This document shows positions 1 through 7,147 of a DNA stretch of 25,881 nucleotides, piece after piece. The notes beneath the pieces are model-generated. The model worked only from the letters and a program-made list of their open reading frames with translations. It was not told the origin of the DNA and did no database searches. The DNA lies in IMG/VR virus record IMGVR_UViG_3300022937_001750, positions 1 to 25,881 of that record; one strand, given 5' to 3'. Positions within the stretch are counted from its first letter, which is position 1. Each line of letters starts with the position of its first letter. Both the position numbers and the translations under genes were made by a program. This stretch comes from a virus.

Positions 1-441
1 GAGTTTACAGCAAGGGTTGCAGAAATTTGTATAACCGAAGGTATTACTCCTGATTTAGACACACTTGACACTTATGTAAAAGCAACCTATCCTGACTTGC
101 GTAAGTGTATTAACATGGTGCAAATGAATTCGCAGGACGGACAGTTGCTTGCCCCCCACGAAGGGGATAGTGGGGAACAGGATTGGAAGTTGGACATGGT
201 GGAACTTTTCAAGGCTGGAAAAGTTCAAGATGCCCGTAAACTTTTATGCGGCACTGTCCGTCCAGAAGAGATGGAAGAAATTTATCGTTGGCTATATACA
301 AACATAGAATTGTTTGGAGAAGAAGAACAACAACAAGACAATGCTGTTCTAATTATTAAACAAGGATTAGTTGATCACACACTTGTTGCAGATCCAGAAA
401 TTAATTTGGCTGCAACTCTTATACAACTTGCGAGGCTATAA
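1..441 (+). CDS. 44: Sliding clamp loader large subunit, gp44-like (C-terminal part)
   Basis: The frame is open from base 1 and runs 146 codons to a TAA, so the N-terminal AAA+ ATPase core lies upstream of the window. The visible part matches the C-terminal half of T4 gp44: AEICITEGI followed by PDLRKCIN corresponds to the T4 stretches EICKHEGI and PDFRKTIG, and the end ([11 protein letters not shown]) matches T4 NTELHLAYLFIQLA. In T4, gp44 forms a pentameric clamp loader with gp62 and loads the gp45 clamp at primer ends for gp43. Its stop shares one base with the ferredoxin start (TAATG), so the two are probably translationally coupled. No gp62-like gene follows, unlike T4. The assignment rests on recalled similarity, not a search. 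Confidence 0.85.
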   Translation, partial: EFTARVAEICITEGITPDLDTLDTYVKATYPDLRKCINMVQMNSQDGQLLAPHEGDSGEQDWKLDMVELFKAGKVQDARKLLCGTVRPEEMEEIYRWLYTNIELFGEEEQQQDNAVLIIKQGLVDHTLVADPEINLAATLIQLARL

Positions 442-794
442 TGACTTATATTGTTAATGATAATTGTATTAAATGTAAGCACATGGATTGTGTAGAAGTA
501 TGTCCAGTAGACTGTTTCTATGAAGGCGAAAACATGCTTGTAATTAATCCTGATGAGTGTATTGATTGTGGAGTTTGCGAGCCTGAATGTCCTGTTGATG
601 CAATCGTCGCAGATCAAAGTCTAAAACCAGAAACAAGTGTAATGTGGGAAGAATTTAATAGGAAGTACAGTTTACTATGGCCTAACATTACTGTAAAACG
701 GCCTGAAGACGTACCTGCAGATGCAGACGACTGGAATATGTATCCAAACAAATTAGAGGAGCACTTCAGTGAAAATCCAGGCAAAGGCGACTAA
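441..794 (+). CDS. fdxA: Seven-iron (3Fe-4S/4Fe-4S) ferredoxin, FdxA type
   Basis: This 117-residue protein carries two cluster motifs. The first is C9-x2-C12-x4-C17-x3-C21-P, the spacing of FdxA/Azotobacter FdI-type ferredoxins that bind a 3Fe-4S cluster with help from a later cysteine. The second is [12 protein letters not shown], a classical 4Fe-4S motif. CPVDCFYEG and the C-terminal WPNIT are also family hallmarks. Length is close to bacterial FdxA (about 106-112 residues). FdxA proteins carry single electrons at low potential in the cytoplasm. The start ATG overlaps the gp44 stop and has GAGG five bases upstream. Placement between a clamp loader and DHFR is odd for a redox protein; possible partners are host reductases or a phage enzyme needing electrons, such as a ribonucleotide reductase outside the window (inference). 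Confidence 0.93.
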   Translation: MTYIVNDNCIKCKHMDCVEVCPVDCFYEGENMLVINPDECIDCGVCEPECPVDAIVADQSLKPETSVMWEEFNRKYSLLWPNITVKRPEDVPADADDWNMYPNKLEEHFSENPGKGD

Positions 795-963
795 TAAAAA
801 ACTTATTAATGATCTTGTGCGATTGGAAGTTTTAGAAGAAGAAATAGAATACTATAAAACTTTACTTCAACCGCACGACACGGGTCATATACATACAACT
901 ATTTCTTTTTTACAAAATCGTGTTAGCAATTTAAAAGGCGTGAAGGAGTGGCCCTTTGATTAA
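769..963 (+). CDS. Small coiled-coil protein of unknown function
   Basis: The protein has 64 residues and starts at GTG. GAGGAG at 756-761 sits seven bases upstream and decides the start. It overlaps the ferredoxin end by 26 bases and the DHFR start by 8, which argues for a real gene in a coupled series. The first half ([20 protein letters not shown]) is heptad-like and charged, then HDTGHIHT and a second short helix. No catalytic motif is visible. It occupies the place where gp62 follows gp44 in T4, but it is far too short and shows no resemblance that I can recognise. Confidence 0.7.
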   Translation: MKIQAKATNKKLINDLVRLEVLEEEIEYYKTLLQPHDTGHIHTTISFLQNRVSNLKGVKEWPFD

Positions 964-1447
964 AGCAATTTTAGCGTGTGATGATCACGGTGGTGTAAGC
1001 AAGGATGGCAAACTACCTTGGCCACACAATCCAAAAGACCTTAAATGGTTTAAAGACAACACAGCAGGTCATGTTGTTGTAATGGGGTCAACTACTTGGG
1101 ATGCTCCAGACATGCCAAAACCATTACCCAAAAGAACAAACGTACTAATAACTAGTCGTAAAGAAGATTATTCAGGTGCAGATGCTTATATCAGTGGCGA
1201 TCTAATCAAAGAAATTAAAGAACTAGAAGACACTTGTCCAGGACTTATTATTTGGATAATTGGTGGCCCTAACATTATTGAGCAAACACTAGGTATTATT
1301 GATGAGTTTTACATCAGTCGTATTCCGGGCACCTATGAGTGCGATACTTTTTTACAAATAGGTAAGATTAGATCACTATTTAAAAAAACTTGGGAAGAAA
1401 AAAACGACTTAGTAAAATTTGAAATTTGGAAAAAAACAAATGGGTGA
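956..1447 (+). CDS. frd: Dihydrofolate reductase
   Basis: The 163-residue protein reduces dihydrofolate to tetrahydrofolate with NADPH and so serves the thymidylate synthase encoded just downstream. Visible family features are the N-terminal strand [21 protein letters not shown] (the substrate loop with its W-P), the KDLKWFK helix, VVVMGSTTWD (equivalent to the cofactor-contacting MGRxTWE) and IIGGPNIIEQTL (equivalent to IGG at the nicotinamide site). The start is TTG with AAGGAG at 943-948, seven bases upstream; no ATG gives a complete N-terminus. T4 encodes the same enzyme pair (frd, td). The usual catalytic acidic residue after the W-P loop falls at K-D-L, consistent with an active enzyme. 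Confidence 0.9.
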   Translation: MIKAILACDDHGGVSKDGKLPWPHNPKDLKWFKDNTAGHVVVMGSTTWDAPDMPKPLPKRTNVLITSRKEDYSGADAYISGDLIKEIKELEDTCPGLIIWIIGGPNIIEQTLGIIDEFYISRIPGTYECDTFLQIGKIRSLFKKTWEEKNDLVKFEIWKKTNG

Positions 1448-1598
1448 GTTATTACAATCTATTTTTGGAATAATTGTGGTAGCTATTGCAGGCTGGGTAG
1501 CGTGGATGTCTAATGTTTTGATAAGTGAGAAAAAAGAAAGACAAAAACATGGTATAACAGACTATTATGATATGCCAATTAGAAAGGATGATAAATGA
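1440..1598 (+). CDS. Small single-pass membrane protein
   Basis: A 52-codon ORF that begins inside the end of the DHFR gene (ATG at 1440) and stops at TGA overlapping the thymidylate synthase ATG (ATGA at 1595-1598). The N-terminal part MGELLQSIFGIIVVAIAGW is followed by VAWMSNVLI, giving one hydrophobic segment at about residues 4-28, then a charged tail ISEKKERQKHG ending in DYYDMPIRKDDK. The overlaps at both ends and the coherent topology make it a credible gene although it is short. Function is unknown; small inner-membrane proteins of this kind are common in T4-like phages. Confidence 0.65.
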   Translation: MGELLQSIFGIIVVAIAGWVAWMSNVLISEKKERQKHGITDYYDMPIRKDDK

Positions 1599-2449
1599 AA
1601 CAGTATATAGATGCACTTAAATTTATATTAAAAAATGGGGAAAACGTTAACGACAGGACTGGCGTAGGAACTAAAAGTGTATTCGGTTATCAAATGCGGT
1701 TTGATTTATCAAAAGGCTTTCCTGCTGTTACAACTAAAAAACTTGCATGGCGTAGTGTTGTAAGTGAATTGCTTTGGTTTTTAGAAGGCGGCACAGATGA
1801 GCGCAGGTTAGCAGAAATTTTATACAATGATACAAGAGAAAATATTGCAGATAAAACAACTATCTGGACAGCTAACGCAGATAAACAAGGAAAAGATTTA
1901 GGGTATACTAATACAAGTTTAATTAAATCGCTTGGTCCAGTTTATGGCAAACAATGGCGTAACTTTGGTGGCGTAGATCAAATTGCCCAAATTATAGATC
2001 AAATTAATACTCAGCCCGACAGCAGGCGTATTATTATGAGTGCTTGGAATGCTGCTGAAATAGAAAAAATGGCGTTGCCTCCATGTCATACATTAGCACA
2101 GTTTAGGGTTGTAAATAATAAATTAAGTTGTCAATTATATCAACGTAGTGCTGATATGTTCTTAGGAGTTCCATTTAATATTGCAAGTTATAGTTTGTTA
2201 ACACATATGATTGCGCAAATTACAGGTAACCAAGTTGGAGAATTTATTTGGACAGGTGGTGATTGCCATATCTACAATAATCATGTTGAACAAGTAAACG
2301 AACAAATTAAGCGTAGACCAAAAAAACTACCTACACTAGAATTACCTCCATTTTCTAACCTAGAAAGAATTTTAGAAACAACGGTTGATGATTATAAGTT
2401 AATAAACTATAAACCTATGGATAGTATAAAAGCACCTATGGCTGTATAG
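1595..2449 (+). CDS. td: Thymidylate synthase (ThyA type)
   Basis: This 284-residue enzyme methylates dUMP to dTMP using methylene-tetrahydrofolate, producing dihydrofolate that DHFR recycles. The active-site block LPPCHTLAQF is intact with the nucleophile at C164. The substrate-binding segments QLYQRSADMFLGVPFNIASY and GGDCHIYNNHVEQ are complete, as is the N-terminal NVNDRTGVGTKSVFG. Length equals a normal ThyA, and unlike T4 td there is no intron interrupting the frame. The start ATG overlaps the preceding small gene by four bases (ATGA), with AAAGGA just upstream. No ThyX-type features are present. Confidence 0.96.
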   Translation: MKQYIDALKFILKNGENVNDRTGVGTKSVFGYQMRFDLSKGFPAVTTKKLAWRSVVSELLWFLEGGTDERRLAEILYNDTRENIADKTTIWTANADKQGKDLGYTNTSLIKSLGPVYGKQWRNFGGVDQIAQIIDQINTQPDSRRIIMSAWNAAEIEKMALPPCHTLAQFRVVNNKLSCQLYQRSADMFLGVPFNIASYSLLTHMIAQITGNQVGEFIWTGGDCHIYNNHVEQVNEQIKRRPKKLPTLELPPFSNLERILETTVDDYKLINYKPMDSIKAPMAV

Positions 2450-2453
2450 TATT

Positions 2454-2461
2454 AATAAATA
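2454..2461 (+). promoter_or_regulatory. T4-type late promoter motif (AATAAATA)
   Basis: AATAAATA matches the T4 late consensus TATAAATA at seven of eight positions and lies just after the thymidylate synthase stop. It is recognised in T4 by the gp55 sigma factor. Only four bases separate it from the next ATG, so the expected transcript would start at or within a base of that codon. Confidence 0.5.
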
Positions 2462-2465
2462 ATTT

Positions 2466-3023
2466 ATGCTACCTTATACTTTATTAAACAATTATATTTT
2501 AGATGACTCAAAAATAGAAGAATATTATCAACACTTTAAAAAGTATACAGATAATATCTTGTATAGAGATAATGCTAAGACTAGTCCAAAAATAACTACA
2601 ATTTATGGACATGAAGAATATATTAATGAAAATTTAGAATTAATAGAATATAAAAATAATACACTTAATGCTATTGCAGAAAAATTTCTATCTGACTTTG
2701 GATTAAATCTTAGGTATAACTGTTTTATACTCATTACTAAAGCAGATAAAGTTTTACAATGGCATATTGACGGCGCCGGAGCAGCAGGATCACCACAAGC
2801 CGCTTTTATGTATGATTTTAGGAATACTGAACGGGCACCGACACTATTTGACTATAATGGACAGATATATACTTTAGAAAATTATAAAGCAGCATTGATA
2901 AACACATCAACCATGCACATGGTAGACAACAGCAACCACGGTACTCGTTATAACTTAAGAATCTCTTTATACGGAGATTCGTTTGAAAATATTAGAGATA
3001 AAATTATGTCAGTAAAATTTTAG
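2466..3023 (+). CDS. Putative 2-oxoglutarate/Fe(II)-dependent oxygenase-like protein
   Basis: The protein has 185 residues. The C-terminal half shows a pattern typical of the double-stranded beta-helix oxygenases: WHID (metal H100 and D102), a distal histidine in TSTMHMVDN (H151), and an arginine ten residues later (R161, in HGTRYNLRIS), the spacing used to bind the 2-oxoglutarate carboxylate. The context around H151 resembles aspartyl/asparaginyl hydroxylase-like proteins (H-x-V-x-N). The N-terminal 90 residues are unassigned. There is no Shine-Dalgarno sequence; the ATG lies four bases after a late-promoter motif. The substrate could be a protein, a sugar or a nucleobase. The metal triad is seen; the activity is inferred. 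Confidence 0.5.
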   Translation: MLPYTLLNNYILDDSKIEEYYQHFKKYTDNILYRDNAKTSPKITTIYGHEEYINENLELIEYKNNTLNAIAEKFLSDFGLNLRYNCFILITKADKVLQWHIDGAGAAGSPQAAFMYDFRNTERAPTLFDYNGQIYTLENYKAALINTSTMHMVDNSNHGTRYNLRISLYGDSFENIRDKIMSVKF

Positions 3024-3042
3024 GGGCGTTATGCCCCTAAAA
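3018..3042. terminator. Bidirectional intrinsic terminator
   Basis: A perfect 10-bp stem pairs TTTTAGGGGC (3018-3027) with GCCCCTAAAA (3033-3042) around a 5-base loop GTTAT. The G/C core flanked by T runs on one side and A runs on the other works on both strands. It overlaps the stop of the upstream gene and touches the stop of the convergent phoH gene, as expected for a shared terminator. Confidence 0.85.
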
Positions 3043-3762
3043 CTATGCGTCTCCGTATACCTTGAGTACTTCTTTTACTGCGTCATGTCTTTCTATATCT
3101 CCTTGACCAAAGTGGACTATGTCCAAATGAGTATAATTTGCTTGTTTTAACAGTTTAGTAAAGTCTATTAAACCATTATCTTGTAGCCTATCCGCCTGTG
3201 CCAAGTCGCCTGTAACGGCCATCATTGAGCCTTCGCCTAAGCGTGTTAGTAACATCTTCATTTGATTAGGTGTTGCGTTTTGCATTTCGTCGGCTAGTAT
3301 AAAGGATTGTTTGAAAGTACGCCCTCGCATATATGCTAAAGGAGCAATTTCTATTATGCCTTCTTCGATCATGCCTTCAATTTCTCGTGCATTAAAATAT
3401 TCTCTTAACACATCAAAAATAGGCCTTGTCCAAGGAGCCATTTTCTGTTCTAAAGTTCCTGGCAAGAAACCAAGATCTTCATCTACTGAAACAGCAGGCC
3501 TTGTTACTATTATTTTATCAATTGAGCCTTCTTTAAACAACTTTACTGCAACTTGCACTGCTAACAGTGTTTTACCAGTTCCAGCAGGTCCTATACCAAA
3601 GACAATATCTTTAGTTTCGTCTAGAAGTTTTAGTACATATTGTTCTTGATTTTTATTCCTTGGAATTATTTGGACATGTTGTTTTTTTTGAAAAGTGTTA
3701 ATGTTGATTACATTAGAAAAGTTTTGTTGTCTCTGTTTACGAGACGCTTTTTTTGCACCCAT
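3043..3762 (-). CDS. phoH: PhoH-like ATPase
   Basis: The 239-residue protein is a single P-loop domain of the PhoH family. Walker A is GPAGTGKT (58-65), Walker B is FILADEMQN (D158-E159), and VTRPAV, GFLPGT and VTGDLAQAD are all family signatures. PhoH proteins are RNA-helicase-like ATPases common in marine phages; the name comes from the phosphate regulon of E. coli, but the role in phage infection is not settled. The N-terminus is basic (KKASRKQRQQ). The ATG is preceded by a strong AGGAGGA (complement of 3767-3773). It is the only confident minus-strand gene here, and it converges on the upstream cluster across a shared terminator. Confidence 0.95.
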   Translation of the reverse strand: MGAKKASRKQRQQNFSNVININTFQKKQHVQIIPRNKNQEQYVLKLLDETKDIVFGIGPAGTGKTLLAVQVAVKLFKEGSIDKIIVTRPAVSVDEDLGFLPGTLEQKMAPWTRPIFDVLREYFNAREIEGMIEEGIIEIAPLAYMRGRTFKQSFILADEMQNATPNQMKMLLTRLGEGSMMAVTGDLAQADRLQDNGLIDFTKLLKQANYTHLDIVHFGQGDIERHDAVKEVLKVYGDA

Positions 3763-3854
3763 TAAGTCCTCCTATGAGCTATGGAATGTTGCAGGGTAGT
3801 ATGTCCCGTAGAACACTTTGCCCTACAAAAGTATTTACCATCTGAGCAAAAAGC

Positions 3855-3862
3855 GATAAATA
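3855..3862 (+). promoter_or_regulatory. Late promoter motif (GATAAATA)
   Basis: GATAAATA sits in the 126-base divergent gap between phoH and the next plus-strand gene and matches the T4 late consensus at seven of eight positions. A transcript starting about six bases downstream would carry a leader of some 20 bases with TAGGA at 3877-3881 ahead of the ATG at 3889. The rest of the gap holds only a doubtful 23-codon ORF. Confidence 0.6.
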
Positions 3863-3888
3863 ACTATATAAAGAAATAGGATTTTAAT

Positions 3889-4458
3889 ATGCATGATGTA
3901 GTCGACATTATTAAAAACGTTGAACAAGTTTATGATTCTTCAACATCTTTTCAAGTTTTAAAAGATTTTGAAAGGGTTTTAGACGAACTAGATTTGTATG
4001 TATACAAAAACTGGGAAGATGGCGAGCTTGCAGCTGGTCCTAAAATCAGTCGTCATTTTGTAACTTGTGTTTTTATGTGGCCAAGAAAAGATATGCCTGA
4101 TCCAATGGGAGGCAAACGTCTTCTTGATTATGACTGTAAAATTAGATTTAAAAAAGATTATGTAATTGTACCTAGAAAAATTAAAAAACCAGATGATATT
4201 CGTCCGGGCACAAAAAAAGGCAAATTAGATAGAGAAGCTGTATGGCTAGTTGAAATTAAGATGCCAAAAAAACTTATTGTTGATATATATGGTGGATACA
4301 ATCAAATAGAAGACTTACAAACAGATCCTATGACACAAGATTCTCAAGCACAAGAAATGGCACCGCAACCCGCAGACACAATAGCACAACCATTTGATGC
4401 TGGTGCAGCGCCTGCACCTGTAGACGCTGGAGCAGCGCCAGCTGAAGGAGCAGTTTAA
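3889..4458 (+). CDS. Late phage protein of unknown function, Ala/Pro-rich C-terminus
   Basis: The protein has 189 residues. Residues 1 to about 145 look globular, with mixed charge and beta strands such as VTCVFMWPRK, KKDYVIVPRK and VWLVEIKMPKK. The remainder is a low-complexity tail in which DAGAAPAP and DAGAAPAEG are a near repeat. TAGGA lies seven bases upstream of the ATG and a late-promoter motif is nearby, so late expression is likely. Its stop overlaps the next start by one base, implying a functional pair. A structural or assembly role is possible, but I do not recognise the family. Confidence 0.75.
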   Translation: MHDVVDIIKNVEQVYDSSTSFQVLKDFERVLDELDLYVYKNWEDGELAAGPKISRHFVTCVFMWPRKDMPDPMGGKRLLDYDCKIRFKKDYVIVPRKIKKPDDIRPGTKKGKLDREAVWLVEIKMPKKLIVDIYGGYNQIEDLQTDPMTQDSQAQEMAPQPADTIAQPFDAGAAPAPVDAGAAPAEGAV

Positions 4459-5171
4459 TGGGCTTAAGAAACGGAGACCTTAAAGATTTAATTTATAATG
4501 TATTTGAAATTGACTCGTTTGCATCTAAAATGGGCGATGACAAAAATATTATCACACTAAGTTTTAGTGTTAAAGATAAGGCGCCTGCAGATGATTTAGT
4601 AAAATTTTTAGAAGGTGGTTACAGTTACGTACTTGATGCTGACGCAACAAGCGGCGAACAAAGTGATGGCACGTATAAAGTTTTTGTAGAATTAGAGCGT
4701 AATAAAGAATCTAATGAACAAATTATGGAAATCATCGACGGTGTAGGTAAATTAGCTCAAGTAGAAGATTTCAAATTCCGTTACTATAAAAATTGGAAGA
4801 GTAAACCTGTAACACTAGAGGATTTAGATAGTATGGTTCCTCTTAATCCGGATGACTATGGTCTTAAAGTAAACGAGTCTAATATGGATAATTACAAAAA
4901 CTTTTTTAACAGAAGTTATGTAGATAATATAGAGTTATTGTTAGACACATTAACAATTAAAAAACCATTTGCAGATCCTGTACAATTTGAGTTTTTAGAC
5001 TTTGGTGATAAAGAAGACGTACTAAACAGAATAGTCGAAAGTTTTAATCCTTGGGATTTTGCTGAAGTTATATTCTTATCAAAATACATAGGCGATTATA
5101 ATATTACAAAATACGGCAATAAATTGACATTCGAAAATGCCGGAAAAACACTAGTACTAAAACGAATTTAA
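4458..5171 (+). CDS. Phage protein of unknown function, paired with the preceding gene
   Basis: The 237-residue, acidic and soluble-looking protein has no signal peptide or membrane segment. AAGGAG at 4445-4450 is seven bases from the ATG, and the start overlaps the upstream stop (TAATG). The N-terminal part (NIITLSFSVKDKAPADDLV, TYKVFVELERN) looks like an alpha/beta fold; the second half contains DYGLKVNESNMDNYKNFF and ends in a short beta region. I see no catalytic motif. Co-translation with the preceding gene suggests a two-component late function. Confidence 0.75.
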   Translation: MGLRNGDLKDLIYNVFEIDSFASKMGDDKNIITLSFSVKDKAPADDLVKFLEGGYSYVLDADATSGEQSDGTYKVFVELERNKESNEQIMEIIDGVGKLAQVEDFKFRYYKNWKSKPVTLEDLDSMVPLNPDDYGLKVNESNMDNYKNFFNRSYVDNIELLLDTLTIKKPFADPVQFEFLDFGDKEDVLNRIVESFNPWDFAEVIFLSKYIGDYNITKYGNKLTFENAGKTLVLKRI

Positions 5172-5177
5172 TAAATA
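5170..5177 (+). promoter_or_regulatory. Late promoter motif (AATAAATA)
   Basis: AATAAATA overlaps the stop of the preceding gene. Using the T4 late geometry, in which the motif spans about -13 to -6, transcription would begin at 5183, exactly the A of the next ATG. It would serve the Cys-rich mini-gene and the lysis region beyond. Confidence 0.6.
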
Positions 5178-5182
5178 TCTTT

Positions 5183-5347
5183 ATGCACAAGTGTAAAAAT
5201 TGCGGACACGACTCTCATTGCGGTATACCATATTATCGTGAACAAGTAGATTATAATGAATCTTCTTATCAACTAAAAGTTTGTGATTGCTGTAGATGCA
5301 ATTCGTGCGAAAACAAGGAAATCAAAGATGGCCAAAGAACATTTTAA
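5183..5347 (+). CDS. Small cysteine-rich (zinc-ribbon-like) protein
   Basis: This 54-residue ORF has eight cysteines: C4-x2-C7, C13, then C34-x-C36-C37-x-C39-x2-C42. Several histidines lie nearby (HKCKNCGHDSHCG). The arrangement suggests two zinc-binding knuckles. It begins five bases after a late-promoter motif without a Shine-Dalgarno sequence and overlaps the endolysin start by 20 bases. Similar tiny CxxC proteins occur in marine T4-like phages as far as I recall, without known function. Zinc binding is inferred from cysteine spacing only. Confidence 0.65.
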   Translation: MHKCKNCGHDSHCGIPYYREQVDYNESSYQLKVCDCCRCNSCENKEIKDGQRTF

Positions 5348-6185
5348 GTTTAACTTCGAGCCGTGGATGGCTGAGGAGTTAATCCATAGAGATGATTGGG
5401 AAGATTGGTACGAAGCAATGTGCGAAATTCTTCCACTATGGGAAGTGGACACAATTGAGCGTGTAGCAATGTTTGTTGCACAGTGTGGACACGAAAGCGG
5501 AGGCTTTAGAGTATTAAGCGAAAACTTGAATTATAGCGCAAAAGCATTAAATTCAATTTTCCCTAAGTACTTCAAGCGAGCAGGGAGAGATGCAAATGAA
5601 TATCATAGACAACCTGAAAAAATTGCGAACGTTATTTACGCCAACAGAATGGACAATGGAGACGTGGATAGCGGCGACGGTTGGCGTTTCCGCGGAGGCG
5701 GCATACTTCAGCTTACTGGACGATACAATTACACAAAATTTGGTGAAGCGGTCGACATGTCACCAGAAGAAGCAGTAGACTATGTGCGCACCAAAAAAGG
5801 TGCATTAGATAGTGCTTGCTGGTTCTGGGACACAAATGGCTTAAACAGTTATTGCGATGATCAAGACATTGTTGGTGCAACAAAACGTATTAACGGTGGT
5901 ACTATAGGTCTTGATGATCGCAAGAAACATTATATACATGCATTAGACGTATTAGGTGGAGACTACGAACCTGAAGAAGAAAAGGAACTTAATCTAAACC
6001 AAACTATACGCAAAGGCAGCAGAGGACCATTAGTTGCAGAGGTACAAGAAAAACTTGATATTTCTCCAGCAGATGGTATCTTTGGTCCAGGTACAGAGCG
6101 CATTGTAAAAGAATGGCAAACTGCAAATGGACTAACAGCTGATGGCATAGTAGGACCCAAAACATTGGGAAAATTACTGGGGTAG
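5328..6185 (+). CDS. Endolysin: GH19 (chitinase-like) lysozyme with peptidoglycan-binding domain
   Basis: The 285-residue protein is predicted to cleave the glycan strands of the cell wall at lysis. Residues 20-210 match the GH19 fold: the catalytic acid in QCGHESGGF (E56), a second acidic residue in LSENLNYS (E65), and the family stretch FRGGGILQLTGRYNY at 121-135. Residues 225-285 form a peptidoglycan-binding domain of the PGBD1 type (IRKGSRGPLVAEVQ, DGIFGPGTE, ADGIVGPKTL). ATG 5328 is chosen because AAGGA at 5315-5319 precedes it by eight bases; an in-frame GTG at 5283 lies inside the upstream gene. There is no signal peptide, so export would need a holin, consistent with the membrane genes downstream. 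Confidence 0.9.
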   Translation: MAKEHFKFNFEPWMAEELIHRDDWEDWYEAMCEILPLWEVDTIERVAMFVAQCGHESGGFRVLSENLNYSAKALNSIFPKYFKRAGRDANEYHRQPEKIANVIYANRMDNGDVDSGDGWRFRGGGILQLTGRYNYTKFGEAVDMSPEEAVDYVRTKKGALDSACWFWDTNGLNSYCDDQDIVGATKRINGGTIGLDDRKKHYIHALDVLGGDYEPEEEKELNLNQTIRKGSRGPLVAEVQEKLDISPADGIFGPGTERIVKEWQTANGLTADGIVGPKTLGKLLG

Positions 6186-6190
6186 GTGGT

Positions 6191-6688
6191 ATGGGTGCCA
6201 AGTTAGCAATCGTATTTTTCTTTTTAATGACAGGCATGGCAGGTGCAGGATATCTCTATTATCAAGATACTCAAGAGCGCATTGCTATACTAACAGAAAA
6301 CAATGCTAAGTTGGAGACAGCCGTACAAACAAATGAAGAAGCTCTAGCATCGCAAAGGGCTTCTTTTGAAGCAATGCAAGTTGAAAATCAAAAACTACAA
6401 GCAGAGTTTCAAGCAATTAGTGAGCGTAACAGGTCACTAGAGAATAGGTTGAGCAGGCACGACATTGGTGCTAGTGCAGTTGCTAAGCCTGGACTTACAG
6501 AAAAAATACTCAATAACGCAACAAAAAATGCACAGCGTTGTATGGAAATATACAGTGGTGCTGAACTAACACAAAAAGAACTTGAAGCAACAAAACCAAG
6601 TGAAATAAATCCTGAGTGTTGGAGAGATGCTAATCCAAACTTTAATCCAGATATACAAAGTGATGCTTGGAAAAGGAAGAACCTATGA
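6191..6688 (+). CDS. Inner-membrane spanin candidate (Rz-like)
   Basis: The 165-residue protein has an N-terminal membrane anchor (LAIVFFFLMTGMAGAGYLYY, about residues 5-24) followed by a long charged coiled coil (about 27-90, e.g. NAKLETAVQTNEEAL, ENQKLQAEF), and a C-terminal periplasmic part with two cysteines. This is the classic i-spanin layout. It sits directly after the endolysin and overlaps a lipoprotein gene by four bases, the o-spanin position. Spanins fuse inner and outer membranes at the last step of lysis. Sequence identity among spanins is low, so the call rests on topology and neighbours. Confidence 0.7.
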   Translation: MGAKLAIVFFFLMTGMAGAGYLYYQDTQERIAILTENNAKLETAVQTNEEALASQRASFEAMQVENQKLQAEFQAISERNRSLENRLSRHDIGASAVAKPGLTEKILNNATKNAQRCMEIYSGAELTQKELEATKPSEINPECWRDANPNFNPDIQSDAWKRKNL

Positions 6689-7140
6689 AAACAGTATTTG
6701 TAGCACTACTAGGATTTGCACTATTAACAGGTTGTGCTTCACAGCCACAGCGTATAGAAATTAGTGCTAAACCTATTGACAAACCTAATCTTATACTTCC
6801 GCCTGCACAAGAACTAAGACTAAAAGATTTAGAATGGGTAATTATCAATCAAGAAAACGCAGAAGAAGTATTTGCACAATTACTCAAAGATAAAAAAGAT
6901 CCTGTGCTTATCGGTTTGACTGATGAAGGATACGAAATACTTTCATTAAACTACAGCGACATTATGGCATACATACAACAACAAAATGCTATAATTAAAG
7001 CATATAGAAACTACTATGAAGAATCAGAGCAAGCACTAGAAAATGCTAATAGCCAAATCGAGGGGGCTCAGGCAGAAGTAGAGGCGCAAAATAACGCTCC
7101 ACAAGAATCTACTCTTGATAGATTAAATCCTTTCAAATAA
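6685..7140 (+). CDS. Outer-membrane lipoprotein, o-spanin candidate (Rz1-like)
   Basis: The 151-residue protein begins MKTVFVALLGFALLTGC, a lipoprotein signal peptide with lipobox LTGC, then ASQPQR. The start ATG overlaps the upstream stop (ATGA), with AAAGGAAG just before it. The mature part is longer than lambda Rz1 and has helical sections including a coiled-coil-like EESEQALENANSQIEGAQ stretch. Its place behind the Rz-like gene supports an o-spanin role. Alternatively it could be another outer-membrane lipoprotein that only happens to sit here. Confidence 0.65.
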   Translation: MKTVFVALLGFALLTGCASQPQRIEISAKPIDKPNLILPPAQELRLKDLEWVIINQENAEEVFAQLLKDKKDPVLIGLTDEGYEILSLNYSDIMAYIQQQNAIIKAYRNYYEESEQALENANSQIEGAQAEVEAQNNAPQESTLDRLNPFK

Positions 7141-7143
7141 ATA
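7136..7143 (+). promoter_or_regulatory. Late promoter motif (AATAAATA)
   Basis: AATAAATA overlaps the stop codon of the o-spanin candidate. It lies four bases upstream of the ATC codon at 7148 that begins the next reading frame, the same spacing seen between the motif at 2454 and the ATG at 2466. Confidence 0.5.
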
Positions 7144-7147
7144 TTAT

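Noticed and set aside
3763-3888. tRNA or small structured RNA in the phoH gap
   Set aside because: I could not fold a cloverleaf or any long stem in this gap; short GGG/CCC matches do not form a convincing structure.
5283-5327. GTG start extending the endolysin by 15 residues
   Set aside because: The extra part lies inside the Cys-rich gene and has no ribosome site, whereas ATG 5328 has AAGGA eight bases upstream.
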